A stretch of DNA of 64,000 bases, taken from the NCBI GenBank assembly GCA_964458645.1, contig CAYWJU010000004.1:74095-138094 (forward strand), written 5' to 3'. Shown piece by piece: positions 51,762 to 60,500 of the stretch. Under the pieces are notes generated by a model that was not told the origin of the DNA, made no database searches, and worked only from the letters and a program-made list of their open reading frames with translations. Numbering within the stretch: the first letter of the stretch is position 1; every line of letters starts with the position of its first letter. Origin of the DNA: DAORHV01 sp964458645 (GTDB lineage: Bacteria > Patescibacteriota > Gracilibacteria > Peribacterales > Peribacteraceae). The position numbers and the translations under genes were made by a program.

Positions 51762-52385
51762 ATGCCAGCAAAACGCGTTGCAAAAAAGAAGGCACCGGCA
51801 ATGAATAGAAAGCGCTCTTTAAAGCCAAAAAAGTCGGCTGCACCGCGCATTGAGTCATCTATGAACGTCATGGAAATCATCGCGCTGCATCCCGGCGCAG
51901 CGGAGGTGATGTCCGCGTACGGATTGCATTGCGTCGGATGTGCATTCAACACGCTTGATTCCCTGCGAGAAGGAGCGCTGAGCCACGGGCTCTCCGAACA
52001 CGATGTGGAGTTGATCGTGAATGATTTGAACGACTTGCTAACAAGCAGCGCCCCGCGCCCATCCACGCTGACCATTACGACGGCGGCAGCCCGTGCACTG
52101 GCAGCAGTGGCAGCAAGTGAAGGAAAGACCGGTTATGGCCTGCGCGTAGATACTGACGAAATGGGTGCGTTCTGCATGGAATTCGAGCAGAAGGCCAAGT
52201 CCGATGATCAGACGTTCATCAACCGTGAAGTACCTGAACTTGTCTTCTTCGCTTCACCAAAAACACTGTGGCGCATCGGTGGGTCGACGATTGACCACCG
52301 CGATGGGCGCTTCAAATTGGATCTGCCACAACCTGCATGCACGTGCGAAAATGGCGCATGTGGCTGCAAGACCCGCAAGACGTGA
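51762..52385 (+). CDS. DUF1858 / HesB-like fusion protein
   Basis: This 207-residue protein has a basic N-terminus (MPAKRVAKKKAPAMNRKR), then a DUF1858-like domain (SSMNVMEIIALHPGAAEVM, LHCVGCAFNTLDSLREGAL) with a CxxC motif, and an IscA/HesB-like C-terminal domain (LTITTAAARALAAVAASEG, MGAFCMEFEQ). A Cys-rich tail CTCENGACGCK closes it, where A-type carriers have their paired Cys. Fe-S cluster or sulfur handling is likely. The combination of these domains in one chain is unusual. A leaderless start at 51762 is used. Confidence 0.7.
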   Translation: MPAKRVAKKKAPAMNRKRSLKPKKSAAPRIESSMNVMEIIALHPGAAEVMSAYGLHCVGCAFNTLDSLREGALSHGLSEHDVELIVNDLNDLLTSSAPRPSTLTITTAAARALAAVAASEGKTGYGLRVDTDEMGAFCMEFEQKAKSDDQTFINREVPELVFFASPKTLWRIGGSTIDHRDGRFKLDLPQPACTCENGACGCKTRKT

Positions 52386-52404
52386 GTGAAACGCTCGCAA
52401 GGAG

Positions 52405-52410
52405 TACACT
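52405..52410 (+). promoter_or_regulatory. -10 box TACACT for the RNase H gene
   Basis: TACACT ends 6 nt before the ATG at 52417. Confidence 0.5.
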
Positions 52411-52416
52411 GTGCAT

Positions 52417-52992
52417 ATGATCAAGTTGCCAGCCGCACTCGAAAAGAAACTCGCCGTCTTGTTTCCGAAAGTGCGTGAACGTGAACGCTTCGTCGCAGAC
52501 CTCGTGAGCAAGGCAATCGACACGGCCATCGTGCCGGAAATCCAGCAGCCGCTGAATATCGGCGGCACGTTGGAATTATTCACCGATGGCGGTTCACGCG
52601 GTAATCCGGGGCAAGCTGCGGTAGGCTGCGTTCTGCTGGACCCGACGACCGGCGCGGTATTGAAAGAGCACAGCGAGAGTATCGGTATTCAGACCAACAA
52701 CATCGCCGAGTACAAAGCGCTCATCGCCGGCATGCAGATGGCACGGGAATTTCAGCCGAACCATTTGGTATGTCACTTGGATTCTGAATTGGTGGTGAAA
52801 CAACTCAGCGGAGAGTACCGCGTAAAGATGGCGACGTTTCAACCGCTGATCGATGAAATCTTGGAGTTGAAGTCCGAGTTTCCGCAGGTCACATTCACGT
52901 ACGTCCCGCGTCACCGCAATACTCGCGCCGACGCACTGGTCAACAAAGCATTGGATGCCAATCCCGTGTCTTCGACGCAATTCCCCCTGTGA
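52417..52992 (+). CDS. Ribonuclease H-like protein (RNase HI family)
   Basis: This 191-residue protein has an N-terminal helical extension (MIKLPAALEKKLAVLFPKVR) and a C-terminal RNase H domain. Catalytic acids lie in LFTDGGSRGNPG, NNIAEYKALIAG, CHLDSELVVKQL and RHRNTRADALVNKAL. The last shows Asp at the final position. It resembles the archaeal/bacterial RNase HI class found in double-domain proteins. The role is removal of RNA in RNA-DNA hybrids. The vanW gene follows with an overlap of its upstream GTG. Confidence 0.87.
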   Translation: MIKLPAALEKKLAVLFPKVRERERFVADLVSKAIDTAIVPEIQQPLNIGGTLELFTDGGSRGNPGQAAVGCVLLDPTTGAVLKEHSESIGIQTNNIAEYKALIAGMQMAREFQPNHLVCHLDSELVVKQLSGEYRVKMATFQPLIDEILELKSEFPQVTFTYVPRHRNTRADALVNKALDANPVSSTQFPL

Positions 52993-52997
52993 CACGC

Positions 52998-54338
52998 ATG
53001 CAGTCAGTATTGGCAAACATCGCATCGGGAATGCTGCAGAATGGTGGGCTACGCAACCTGCTTGCCGTCGTGATCGTCGCGACTCCGGTACTGCTGGCAC
53101 CCACGCAGGTATTGGCGGCGCCGAACGCGCTGTTGTTTACCTACGATCACCACCTCTTCACGATCTATCCCAAGGCACATCCGGATTGGAGCCGGCCGCA
53201 GAAGCAATGGTACTTCGAAGGGATCCCCGCCACTCCTCCCGCCCGCTTGCTGACATGTGGAACGGCACCGATCAGTGCACCGGGGTGGACCTATCAAGAA
53301 GTGAACGACTGGAATTTGGATGCAATCACCCGCACCTTGGAAAAGGAAATCGGCACCAAGTTCAATCGGGAACCGGGCAACGTGCGCATCGCGCGTAATG
53401 CTTCGGGATCGGTGGTATTCGAAGGACAAGGCCTGCCTGGTCGAAGCATTGACCTTGCTCGTGCTGCGGCGTTGACGCGCGAGGCGCTGAACAAGGACAT
53501 CGTGACCGTCGTGTTGCCCGTAACGGAAACACAGCCGGTCATCGTCGTCGATGATGAAGAATTACGAACACAGGGGATTACAGAAGTGGTAACTGTCGGC
53601 GAGTCGGTCTTCAGTGGGTCACCGAAAAATCGACGTCATAACATCGCCGTGGGCGTCAGTAAATTCAACGGGCATCTTATCCCCCAGGGCAGCGTATTCT
53701 CGTTCAATGAGGTTCTGGGGCCGGTAAACGCCGCAACCGGTTACCTGAAAGAGCTGGTGATTCAAGGCGACCAAACCATTCCGGATTTCGGCGGCGGCTT
53801 GTGCCAAGTGAGTTCCACCGCCTACCGCGGGCCGTGGGAATACGGCATGCCCATCGTGCAACGCAAAAATCATAGTTATGCTGTGACGTACTACAGTCCG
53901 CAAGGAACCGACGCGACGATTTATCCGCCGAACGTGGACATGAAATTTCTGAACAACACGCCCGGAGCCTTGCTCATGCAAACGTTTACGGATGAGCACG
54001 ACCGCGCGTTCTTCATTTACTACGGCACGCACGATGACCGAAAAAGCGAAGTCTTCGGCCCGTTCATTTCGAATCGGGTAACCGCCTCACGCGAAGAGAA
54101 AACCCAGTACTCGGCCGAGTTGGCCCCAGGCGAACGCAAAAAAGTTGGCGAGCGTCACGACGGCCTAGATGCCATGTGGTACCGCAACGTGCAAATGCCG
54201 GGCAGCGGCGGCGTTCTGGAAAGCTACTTCTCGCACTACGAAGCGCGTCAGTTGTTCTACCTGATCGGCACGCCTGCCGACGCAAACACAACCAGCGGCG
54301 ACTTGAGCGACGAACCAAGTTGGCTGCCCAACAGATAA
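52998..54338 (+). CDS. VanW family protein with signal peptide
   Basis: The 446-residue product has a signal-type N-terminus (MQSVLANIASGMLQNGGLRN, then LLAVVIVATPVLLAP). A peptidoglycan-binding-like middle (about 100-190) precedes the VanW domain, seen as VFSFNEVLGPVNAATGYLKE, FGGGLCQVSSTAYRGPWEYG and RKNHSYAVTYYSPQGTDATI. VanW proteins are exported or membrane-anchored and bind cell-wall material; their activity is not known. The 3' end overlaps recO by 82 bp in convergent orientation. Confidence 0.85.
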   Translation: MQSVLANIASGMLQNGGLRNLLAVVIVATPVLLAPTQVLAAPNALLFTYDHHLFTIYPKAHPDWSRPQKQWYFEGIPATPPARLLTCGTAPISAPGWTYQEVNDWNLDAITRTLEKEIGTKFNREPGNVRIARNASGSVVFEGQGLPGRSIDLARAAALTREALNKDIVTVVLPVTETQPVIVVDDEELRTQGITEVVTVGESVFSGSPKNRRHNIAVGVSKFNGHLIPQGSVFSFNEVLGPVNAATGYLKELVIQGDQTIPDFGGGLCQVSSTAYRGPWEYGMPIVQRKNHSYAVTYYSPQGTDATIYPPNVDMKFLNNTPGALLMQTFTDEHDRAFFIYYGTHDDRKSEVFGPFISNRVTASREEKTQYSAELAPGERKKVGERHDGLDAMWYRNVQMPGSGGVLESYFSHYEARQLFYLIGTPADANTTSGDLSDEPSWLPNR

Positions 54339-54943
54339 CGCGTGAAACGTTCCAATTCCGGCAGCAGCCCATCGTCGCAGGCCGGCGCAGTGGCGAGTTC
54401 GGAATGCGGCACGGTGCGCAAAAAGTCGCGCAAGCCGGCGGAAAGCCCTTTGCGAAACGTCATATCCATTGGCAGGGCGGCGGCGTCTTCGGCATCGGGG
54501 AATGAACCCAAGCGTGCCAGCAGCTTGAGTGTGAACAGCGGCAACAACGAAGGTGTGTGGTCCGTGCTGCAACGCGACAGAAAGTCACGCGTAAGGTCGT
54601 AGACCGATTCGACAGGCTCGCCTTCTTGAATGAGGTTCATGACGATTTCCATGCCCTGCTCGGCACACGAGAACGCATGCATGCATGTGGCGCATTCACT
54701 GTATGGATCGATACACGATGCTTGCGTAATGGTGAATGCACCGGTGCGTCCGGATGTGTATTCCACGGTAATACGGCGCAGCGGCAACAACGCCGCTCCC
54801 CGCTTACTAATGGTGCGCCGCACACCGGCCGCTCGTGCGGCGATGCGGCCTGCCTTGCGGGTGAGCAACAAGCAAAAACGATCGGCTTCACCGACGTTAT
54901 AAGTCTTCAGCACGATGGCTTCGTCCGCGAATGTTCTGCTCAC
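54257..54943 (-). CDS. recO: DNA repair protein RecO
   Basis: This 228-residue protein starts with a GTG (VSRTFADEAIVLKTYNVGEA), chosen because TATACT lies 8 nt upstream; the earlier in-frame ATG would be before the promoter. The N-terminal OB-fold has LLTRKAGRIAARAAGVRR, and the zinc-type cysteines are in SECATCMHAFSCAEQG. RecO helps load RecA in the RecFOR pathway. Its C-terminus is read through DNA that also encodes the end of vanW on the other strand. Confidence 0.87.
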   Translation of the reverse strand: MSRTFADEAIVLKTYNVGEADRFCLLLTRKAGRIAARAAGVRRTISKRGAALLPLRRITVEYTSGRTGAFTITQASCIDPYSECATCMHAFSCAEQGMEIVMNLIQEGEPVESVYDLTRDFLSRCSTDHTPSLLPLFTLKLLARLGSFPDAEDAAALPMDMTFRKGLSAGLRDFLRTVPHSELATAPACDDGLLPELERFTRYLLGSQLGSSLKSPLVVFASAGVPIR

Positions 54944-54951
54944 GGTACGAG

Positions 54952-54957
54952 AGTATA
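54952..54957 (-). promoter_or_regulatory. -10 box TATACT for recO
   Basis: The box ends 8 nt before the GTG start codon at 54943. Confidence 0.5.
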
Positions 54958-54969
54958 TCATTATTATTT

Positions 54970-55031
54970 CCCGCAACTTCCGCAGCGGCGACCTCGGGTC
55001 GCCGGCCGGAACACGATGTTCCGGTTGCGGG
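54970..55031. repeat. Two-hairpin palindromic element, copy D
   Basis: Outer arms CCCGCAAC (54970-54977) and GTTGCGGG (55024-55031) close hairpins with arms CGGCGAC/GTCGCCG (54986-55004) and CCGGAAC/GTTCCGG (55006-55024). It lies between recO and ftsX on the - strand and differs from copy A mainly by paired changes. Confidence 0.7.
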
Positions 55032-55035
55032 AAAA

Positions 55036-56004
55036 TCAGACGTTGCCCAACAACGACCCCTGTACCCGCGTCCATAAGACGAACAGCGTTCCAACGACCG
55101 CCAGCAACGGAATCAACAGGAATTCACCGAGTAATGTAAGCGGCAGCCACTGCAAGAGGGCGGCAACGATTCCTTGACCCCATGCGGCAAATGCTCCGCC
55201 GGCAGCCAGCGCCGGAACAACCATGGGCGCCACGGCGATACAAGCGGCCGCGAAGATCATGGAGAAAACCAATGCCACGCCAAGCAACAGAGTGATTTCG
55301 ACTGCAAACGGCAGGATGGTAAACAGCGGCGGCGCGCCGACCAGTTGCTCAACAAAAATTTCATCGCGACGCAACATGGCCCGCCGTCGTACCAGCTCGA
55401 TGATGATAAACAGCAATACGACGAGGAAGAGCGCTACCACCAACGACAAAAAGACGCGGGCAGAAGAAATGACTTGCACAAGCTGATGCAACCGCTGTTC
55501 TTGATCGGTGGTTTGCGAGAGAAATTTTGGATCGACGGTCTGGGCGAACACGGGTTGCTGCAGAAACACAATGAATCTGCCGTAGTCCGCAATGCTCTTT
55601 AGGCGAACACCGAGCGTTTCCGGGAACGGATTGGTAATGCCGAATTTCTCTAAGAATGCGATGAGTTGAGGGTCTCGCTCTTGTTGCCGCTGGTACGCCT
55701 GCTCACGCGTGACGTACACCACGTCCTCTACATACGGCAGCGCACGGACATTTTGCACCAAGTCTTGAATGCGATCATCCGATGCGCTGTCCAAAATCTC
55801 TAGGCGCAGATCGGTCTGCTCGCGCAGGAACTGCACGCCCACGTGAGCCGAAAATACGAGTAGCAACAGCACCTGACCGAGGAGCAGCACGCCGAACAAC
55901 GAGCCGACTGAGCCGGCCCACCCGTCTTCGCGTACCACGTTCTTCAGTCCCCGGAGGCAGCCCCGTTTCACCAATAGCGGCACCTTCGGCATGCGGGAAA
56001 ACAT
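55036..56004 (-). CDS. ftsX: FtsX-like permease
   Basis: This 322-residue protein has the FtsX layout: N-terminal membrane segment (about 31-52, SLFGVLLLGQVLLLLVF), an extracytoplasmic domain to about 190, then three membrane segments in the C-terminal half (SSARVFLSLVVALFLVVLLF and others). The VRALPYVEDVVYVTREQAY stretch matches FtsX. Normally the ATPase FtsE is encoded next to it; it is absent here. FtsEX couples cell-wall hydrolases to division. A TATGCT box lies 7 nt before the ATG. Confidence 0.87.
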   Translation of the reverse strand: MFSRMPKVPLLVKRGCLRGLKNVVREDGWAGSVGSLFGVLLLGQVLLLLVFSAHVGVQFLREQTDLRLEILDSASDDRIQDLVQNVRALPYVEDVVYVTREQAYQRQQERDPQLIAFLEKFGITNPFPETLGVRLKSIADYGRFIVFLQQPVFAQTVDPKFLSQTTDQEQRLHQLVQVISSARVFLSLVVALFLVVLLFIIIELVRRRAMLRRDEIFVEQLVGAPPLFTILPFAVEITLLLGVALVFSMIFAAACIAVAPMVVPALAAGGAFAAWGQGIVAALLQWLPLTLLGEFLLIPLLAVVGTLFVLWTRVQGSLLGNV

Positions 56005-56011
56005 GGTTCAC

Positions 56012-56017
56012 AGCATA
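56012..56017 (-). promoter_or_regulatory. -10 box TATGCT for ftsX
   Basis: The box ends 7 nt before the ATG at 56004. Confidence 0.45.
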
Positions 56018-56036
56018 GCGCACCGCTGTCGGACAA

Positions 56037-56468
56037 TCACTTGCCGGACTGCTGCGCCGTGACGAAATCGGTGTGATCGTAAAATTGATCATCCGGCTGG
56101 TGTCGATGTCCGGATGGATGCTTAATGGCACAACTGTATGCCTCGGTGATGCCGGCCACGGCACATACCCACGCCAGCACGCCGTTGGCATAGTCGCAGT
56201 ATGCACAATTGATGCGCTGCCCCCACGTCAATCCTTGCAGATTCCCCCGGTCGAGGATGACATACGACTCACGCGGGACCTTCGGCAAACCATAGGTATA
56301 GAAATAGATCGCCTGATACGCCTGCGTCCAAAGGTCGAGCATGACCAATGGAATGATCATGGAATAGATTGCAATGCTCGCAATGACGAATAAGACGAAG
56401 CGTTGGTCATCCACGCGTAAATCGCGACGGGGAACCAAAGAGCTTAGAATGAGTGGTTGTTGCGACAT
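56037..56468 (-). CDS. Conserved hypothetical membrane protein with CAYCDYANG motif
   Basis: The 143-residue product has a membrane segment (about 22-42) and the motif NCAYCDYANGVLAWVCAVAG, then TEAYSCAIKHP. A similar N-C-x-YC-xYANG ... C-x-IKH pattern occurs in uncharacterised proteobacterial proteins, so a conserved metal or redox site is likely, but I know no defined function. TAGGAT 7 nt before the ATG fixes the start. The long upstream frame from 56564 is rejected because it overlaps the TPR gene's coding region. Confidence 0.65.
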   Translation of the reverse strand: MSQQPLILSSLVPRRDLRVDDQRFVLFVIASIAIYSMIIPLVMLDLWTQAYQAIYFYTYGLPKVPRESYVILDRGNLQGLTWGQRINCAYCDYANGVLAWVCAVAGITEAYSCAIKHPSGHRHQPDDQFYDHTDFVTAQQSGK

Positions 56469-56475
56469 GAGCGGT

Positions 56476-56481
56476 ATCCTA
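56476..56481 (-). promoter_or_regulatory. -10 box TAGGAT for the CAYC-motif gene
   Basis: The box ends 7 nt before the ATG at 56468 and sits outside the TPR gene's 3' end. Confidence 0.45.
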
Positions 56482-56517
56482 GGGTATGCCCCATGGCAAC
56501 GACAGCGTATCTCGCGT

Positions 56518-57135
56518 TCAGACTGGCTTCGTGTCGCCGGGGATGGATGTGGCGTGCTGCTCAATGCGTGCGACCATCTGCAAGCAATCGAGAGCGCGGG
56601 TGTTGCCAGGGTCCACGTCCAGTGCGCGCTGAAACAGCGCCTTGGCTTTTGCGAAGTTGTTCAAGCGCAGATAGACCACGCCCAAATCACACAGCGTCAA
56701 CGGGTTGGTGGCATCCAAGTTCAAGGCCCGCTCCAATGTGACAACGCCATCGACATTGTCTCCCGAGCTGAATAACGCCCAACCCAAACAACGCAGGATT
56801 TCGGGGTTGTTGTGCTTTAGGCCGTTGGCCGTGCGCAACATGCGCACAGACTCTTCCCATTGTTCTTTGTGCGATGCCACAAAACCCAAAATGTAGTATC
56901 CGGTGAAGCTTTCTGCATCCACCGCAATCGCACTCTTGGCTGCATTCTCGGCACGGTCATAGTGTTCTAGGCTCAGTTCGTTATCGGCGATTTCCTCCAA
57001 AGCCTCCACGTTGTTGGGGTCGGTGATGAGCACCTGTTCCAATACGGCAATTGCCTCGGCATATTTGCCTTCGAGCTTCAGGTCTTCCGCGTGACGAAGC
57101 AGATCAGTAGAGCCGTCATGCTGTGGTGCAGCCAT
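56518..57135 (-). CDS. Tetratricopeptide-repeat protein
   Basis: This 205-residue protein is mostly TPR units. Typical repeats are EAIAVLEQVLITDPNNVEAL, LGFVASHKEQWEESVRML, LGWALFSSGDNVDGVVTLE and LGVVYLRLNNFAKAKALFQR, each with the conserved Ala/Gly/Leu spacing. TPRs mediate protein-protein contact; no enzymatic domain is present. The start follows TACACT by 6 nt. No partner gene is clear from the neighbours. Confidence 0.88.
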   Translation of the reverse strand: MAAPQHDGSTDLLRHAEDLKLEGKYAEAIAVLEQVLITDPNNVEALEEIADNELSLEHYDRAENAAKSAIAVDAESFTGYYILGFVASHKEQWEESVRMLRTANGLKHNNPEILRCLGWALFSSGDNVDGVVTLERALNLDATNPLTLCDLGVVYLRLNNFAKAKALFQRALDVDPGNTRALDCLQMVARIEQHATSIPGDTKPV

Positions 57136-57141
57136 GACCGC

Positions 57142-57147
57142 AGTGTA
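57142..57147 (-). promoter_or_regulatory. -10 box TACACT for the TPR gene
   Basis: The box ends 6 nt before the ATG at 57135. Confidence 0.5.
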
Positions 57148-57171
57148 GCACGAACGACCTCTGTATCAGGC

Positions 57172-57498
57172 TTATCCTGCAATGAAGAACACCACCGTGC
57201 TCAAGATCAACCACGAGCTTAAAATAATGGCGTAGCCGATAAGAGCCCCCTTCATAAGCTTCTTGCCGTTGTCCAAATATTGCCCGCCCCCAGAACCGAC
57301 CATCATGAATGCGCCGACAAGAAAAATAGTCGTTGTCACTCCTCCACTCCAAAAGAGCAGCACGTTCACGATGCCAGAGACAATGCCTCCTACATCGGTG
57401 ACAACGCCTGTACTTACAATTATTGGGGCTGCCGGAGTATATGCCAGTGCGATCTGCGGCACCGCAACAAGGGCGAAGAGGAGCTTTCGGTAGGACAT
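57172..57498 (-). CDS. VirB2/TrbC-like pilin protein
   Basis: This 108-residue protein has a signal-like N-terminus (MSYRKLLFALVAVPQIALAY) and two long hydrophobic segments (about 38-68 and 86-107) separated by GGGQYLDNGKKLMKGALIG. This is the layout of VirB2/TrbC pilins and of the short pilin-like proteins often seen in small-genome bacteria. No other type IV secretion genes are adjacent. TACAAT 6 nt before the ATG fixes the start. Confidence 0.7.
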   Translation of the reverse strand: MSYRKLLFALVAVPQIALAYTPAAPIIVSTGVVTDVGGIVSGIVNVLLFWSGGVTTTIFLVGAFMMVGSGGGQYLDNGKKLMKGALIGYAIILSSWLILSTVVFFIAG

Positions 57499-57504
57499 CA
57501 GGCC

Positions 57505-57510
57505 ATTGTA
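57505..57510 (-). promoter_or_regulatory. -10 box TACAAT for the pilin-like gene
   Basis: The box ends 6 nt before the ATG at 57498. Confidence 0.5.
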
Positions 57511-57583
57511 CCACAGTTTTCCCTTTGGCTAAAGCCCAGACCGGGCTTATGACCATAGGGTTGCGCTTGGCATGGCCCCTAAC

Positions 57584-57589
57584 TAGACT
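57584..57589 (+). promoter_or_regulatory. -10 box TAGACT for the second PBP
   Basis: TAGACT ends 8 nt before the ATG at 57598 and favours it over the in-frame TTG at 57589. Confidence 0.5.
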
Positions 57590-57597
57590 TGGCATCT

Positions 57598-60500
57598 ATG
57601 GCGAATCCAGGCTTTTCCAGCCGACCGATTTACGGTGACGAGCCATCTGACCAGGAACCGCAAAGCGCGGCACCAGGCGGCCCTATTCGTCAACCCATCC
57701 GTGTCCGCGTCCCGCGTCAGCATCGCCAGCACGCTACAACTGCCATGCGCGGCTTCAGCGGCTGGTGGAGGCGCCATATCTGGAAATCACGCTCTGGCAA
57801 AGAATGGAAGATGTTGCTGCTCAAGCTTCTGGGAAGCGTCACGACGATCATCGTCGTTTCGCTCGGATTACTCTGGTTCACATTGCCGAACATCGATGAC
57901 CCAACCACGCTCTTCGCTTCCCAGAGTACCGTCATTTTGGATCGTAACGGCGTGGAGTTGTACCGCCTCTTCTCCGAGCAAGACCGCACGTACATCCCCG
58001 GCAGCCAAATCAGCAATTCCATTAAGCAGGCGACCATTTCCATAGAGGACGAACGCTTCTTCAGCCGCGGCAGCTGCTTCGATTTCATCGGCTTCACCCG
58101 CGCCCTCTTGAGCCAAGCACTCCCCGGAGCAATGGTGCGCTCCGGCGGCTCCACGCTTACCCAGCAGTTCGCCGGCAACGCGATGGTCGGACGCGAGCGC
58201 TCGCTTATCCGCAAGGTTCGCGAACTGATGCTGGCTTGCAAGCTGGAACAAAAGTATGACAAAGACCAGCTCCTGGAGCTGTATTTGAACTGGATTCCGT
58301 ACGGCAACAACGCGTATGGAATCGAGCAGGCCGCCCGCAACTATTTCGGCACCGGCGCCAACAGCGTGACTGTTGCCCAGGCTGCGGCGCTTGCATCCAT
58401 GCCGCAGCGTCCGTCGTACTTCAGTCCGTACGGCAAGAATGCACGCACGCAAGTCAGCGACCAGATTCTGCAGAAAATTTTAAGCGGCGAAATTACGACT
58501 GCAGCGCAAATTCCGGACGCCGGCGTACGCATCGGTCTCATTGGTCAAGAAGTGGGATCTGGTGCGACAAAAGTCTATGTGGGTGGACGCGCCGATCAAG
58601 TACTGAAAAACATGTTGGAGCAAAAGATGATCAGCGAAGAGGAGCACGCAACGGCTATAGCTGAATTGAAGAAGATGACGTTCCGTCCAGACCGCGACAA
58701 TATCCGTGCGCCACACTTCGTCTTGTCGGTGCAGAAGCAAATCCAGGAGTTGTTGGGCATCGATGAAAAACTGCTGCAGCAAGGCGGATTCCGCATTACC
58801 ACAACGTTGGATTGGAATTTGCAGCAGGCCGCCGAAAAAACCGTAACTGAGCACGGTGAAGACGTTGTAAAACGTTTTGGCGCGCACAATACGGCGCTCA
58901 TAACGCTTTCCACGAAAACGCGTGAAGTCTTGGCTTATGTTGGCAATACCGATTACAGCGATGAAGACCATGAGGGCAAGATCGATATGATTCGCTCTCC
59001 TCGTCAGCCTGGTTCTAGCTTTAAGGCATTCACCTACTTGTCTGCATTCGAGCAAGGATACTCACCGGGAACGGTGATCTACGATTTGCCGACCAAATTC
59101 GGTGAAGATGAGCCGCAAAACTTCGACGCCAGCTTCTGGGGGCTAACGACCATCCGCACCTCATTGGCAGGCTCACGCAACATTCCGGCGGTGAAGGCGT
59201 TCTTCTTGGGCGGCGGCGAAGAGCCGTTGCTCACGTTGGCATCGCGCATCGGCGTGACAACGCCTGCGGAACAGAAGCTGGAATCGCGAAAAACGAATAA
59301 AGACTACGACTACGGTTGGCCGCTTGCCATCGGCGCAGCCGAAGTACCGCTCTACGAAATGGTGCAGGGCTACGCCACCATAGCGGATGGCGGAAAGTAT
59401 TTGCCGCCGGTAACGATTCTGAAAATCACGGACAGCAGCGGCAACATTCGCTATGCCCACAAGTCCGAGCAACCGCAGGACGTAGTGGATGCGCGCGTAG
59501 CCGCCATGGTCACATCGATCCTGAGCGACGTCTCCGCGCGTCCGAACGAATACTGGCAGAGCATTTTGTCCGTACCGGGCATTCAAGCCGCCGCTAAAAC
59601 CGGCACCAGCAACAAATGTCTGGAGCGCGACACGAAGGGTGGCTGCACACTGCGCCGCCCGGAAAGCACATGGACCATGGGCTACACGCCGAATTTGGTC
59701 ACCGGTGTGTGGGTAGGCAACGCCACCAGCCAATCGATGTTCGAGAAAGCCGACGGTCTGACGACTGCGGCTCCCATTTGGCACGAGTATATGATCGCAG
59801 CGCATCGCAAACTGAATACTGTGACGACGGAGTTCTCGCTGCCGCCGAAGATTACGCAGCCGCTGTTGTCCAAGCTTTCCGGCCAGTTGGCCAACGCCTG
59901 CACGCCGGTGGACCTGCGAAAATCCGACTTGTCATTGGAAGAACGGACGCCAACTGAGGAGGATGCGGCGTGCGTACTGCTGAAGGTGGATAAGGTAACC
60001 GGCCTCCTCGCTTCTCCTGCTTGCCCGGCCGATGCAGTGGAAGAACGTGCGTTCTTCGTGCCCGAAAGCGAACAGCCGACGCGCTGGCCGCTCTGGGAGC
60101 AAGCTGTGCAAGAATGGGCCAAAGACGAAATGGTGAAATGGAACGCCAATGAAACACACTCCGGTTCCAAGTTGCCACTCCCCTTGCCGCCCACCGCACA
60201 ATGCGACCCGGCGCTCACGCCAGGCCGCCTGGAGAAGCCCAGCGTGCAGCTGCTGACGCCGTCTGGAGGCTCATCGGTACCGTATCCCTCGTTCCGCCCG
60301 AAGATCAAAGTCGTCGCCCGTGCCGACGTAAAGGAAGTGAAGTACTTCGTGGATGACAAGCAAGTCACCGTGCTCAGCGAAGCGCCGTTCGACGGTGCAA
60401 TCCGGGTGCCGCGTTCCATCGATTCAACCGGAACGCACACGCTGAAGGTTGTCATTACCGACGCCTACTTCAACACCGCCGAAGACTCCGTCAGCTTCAT

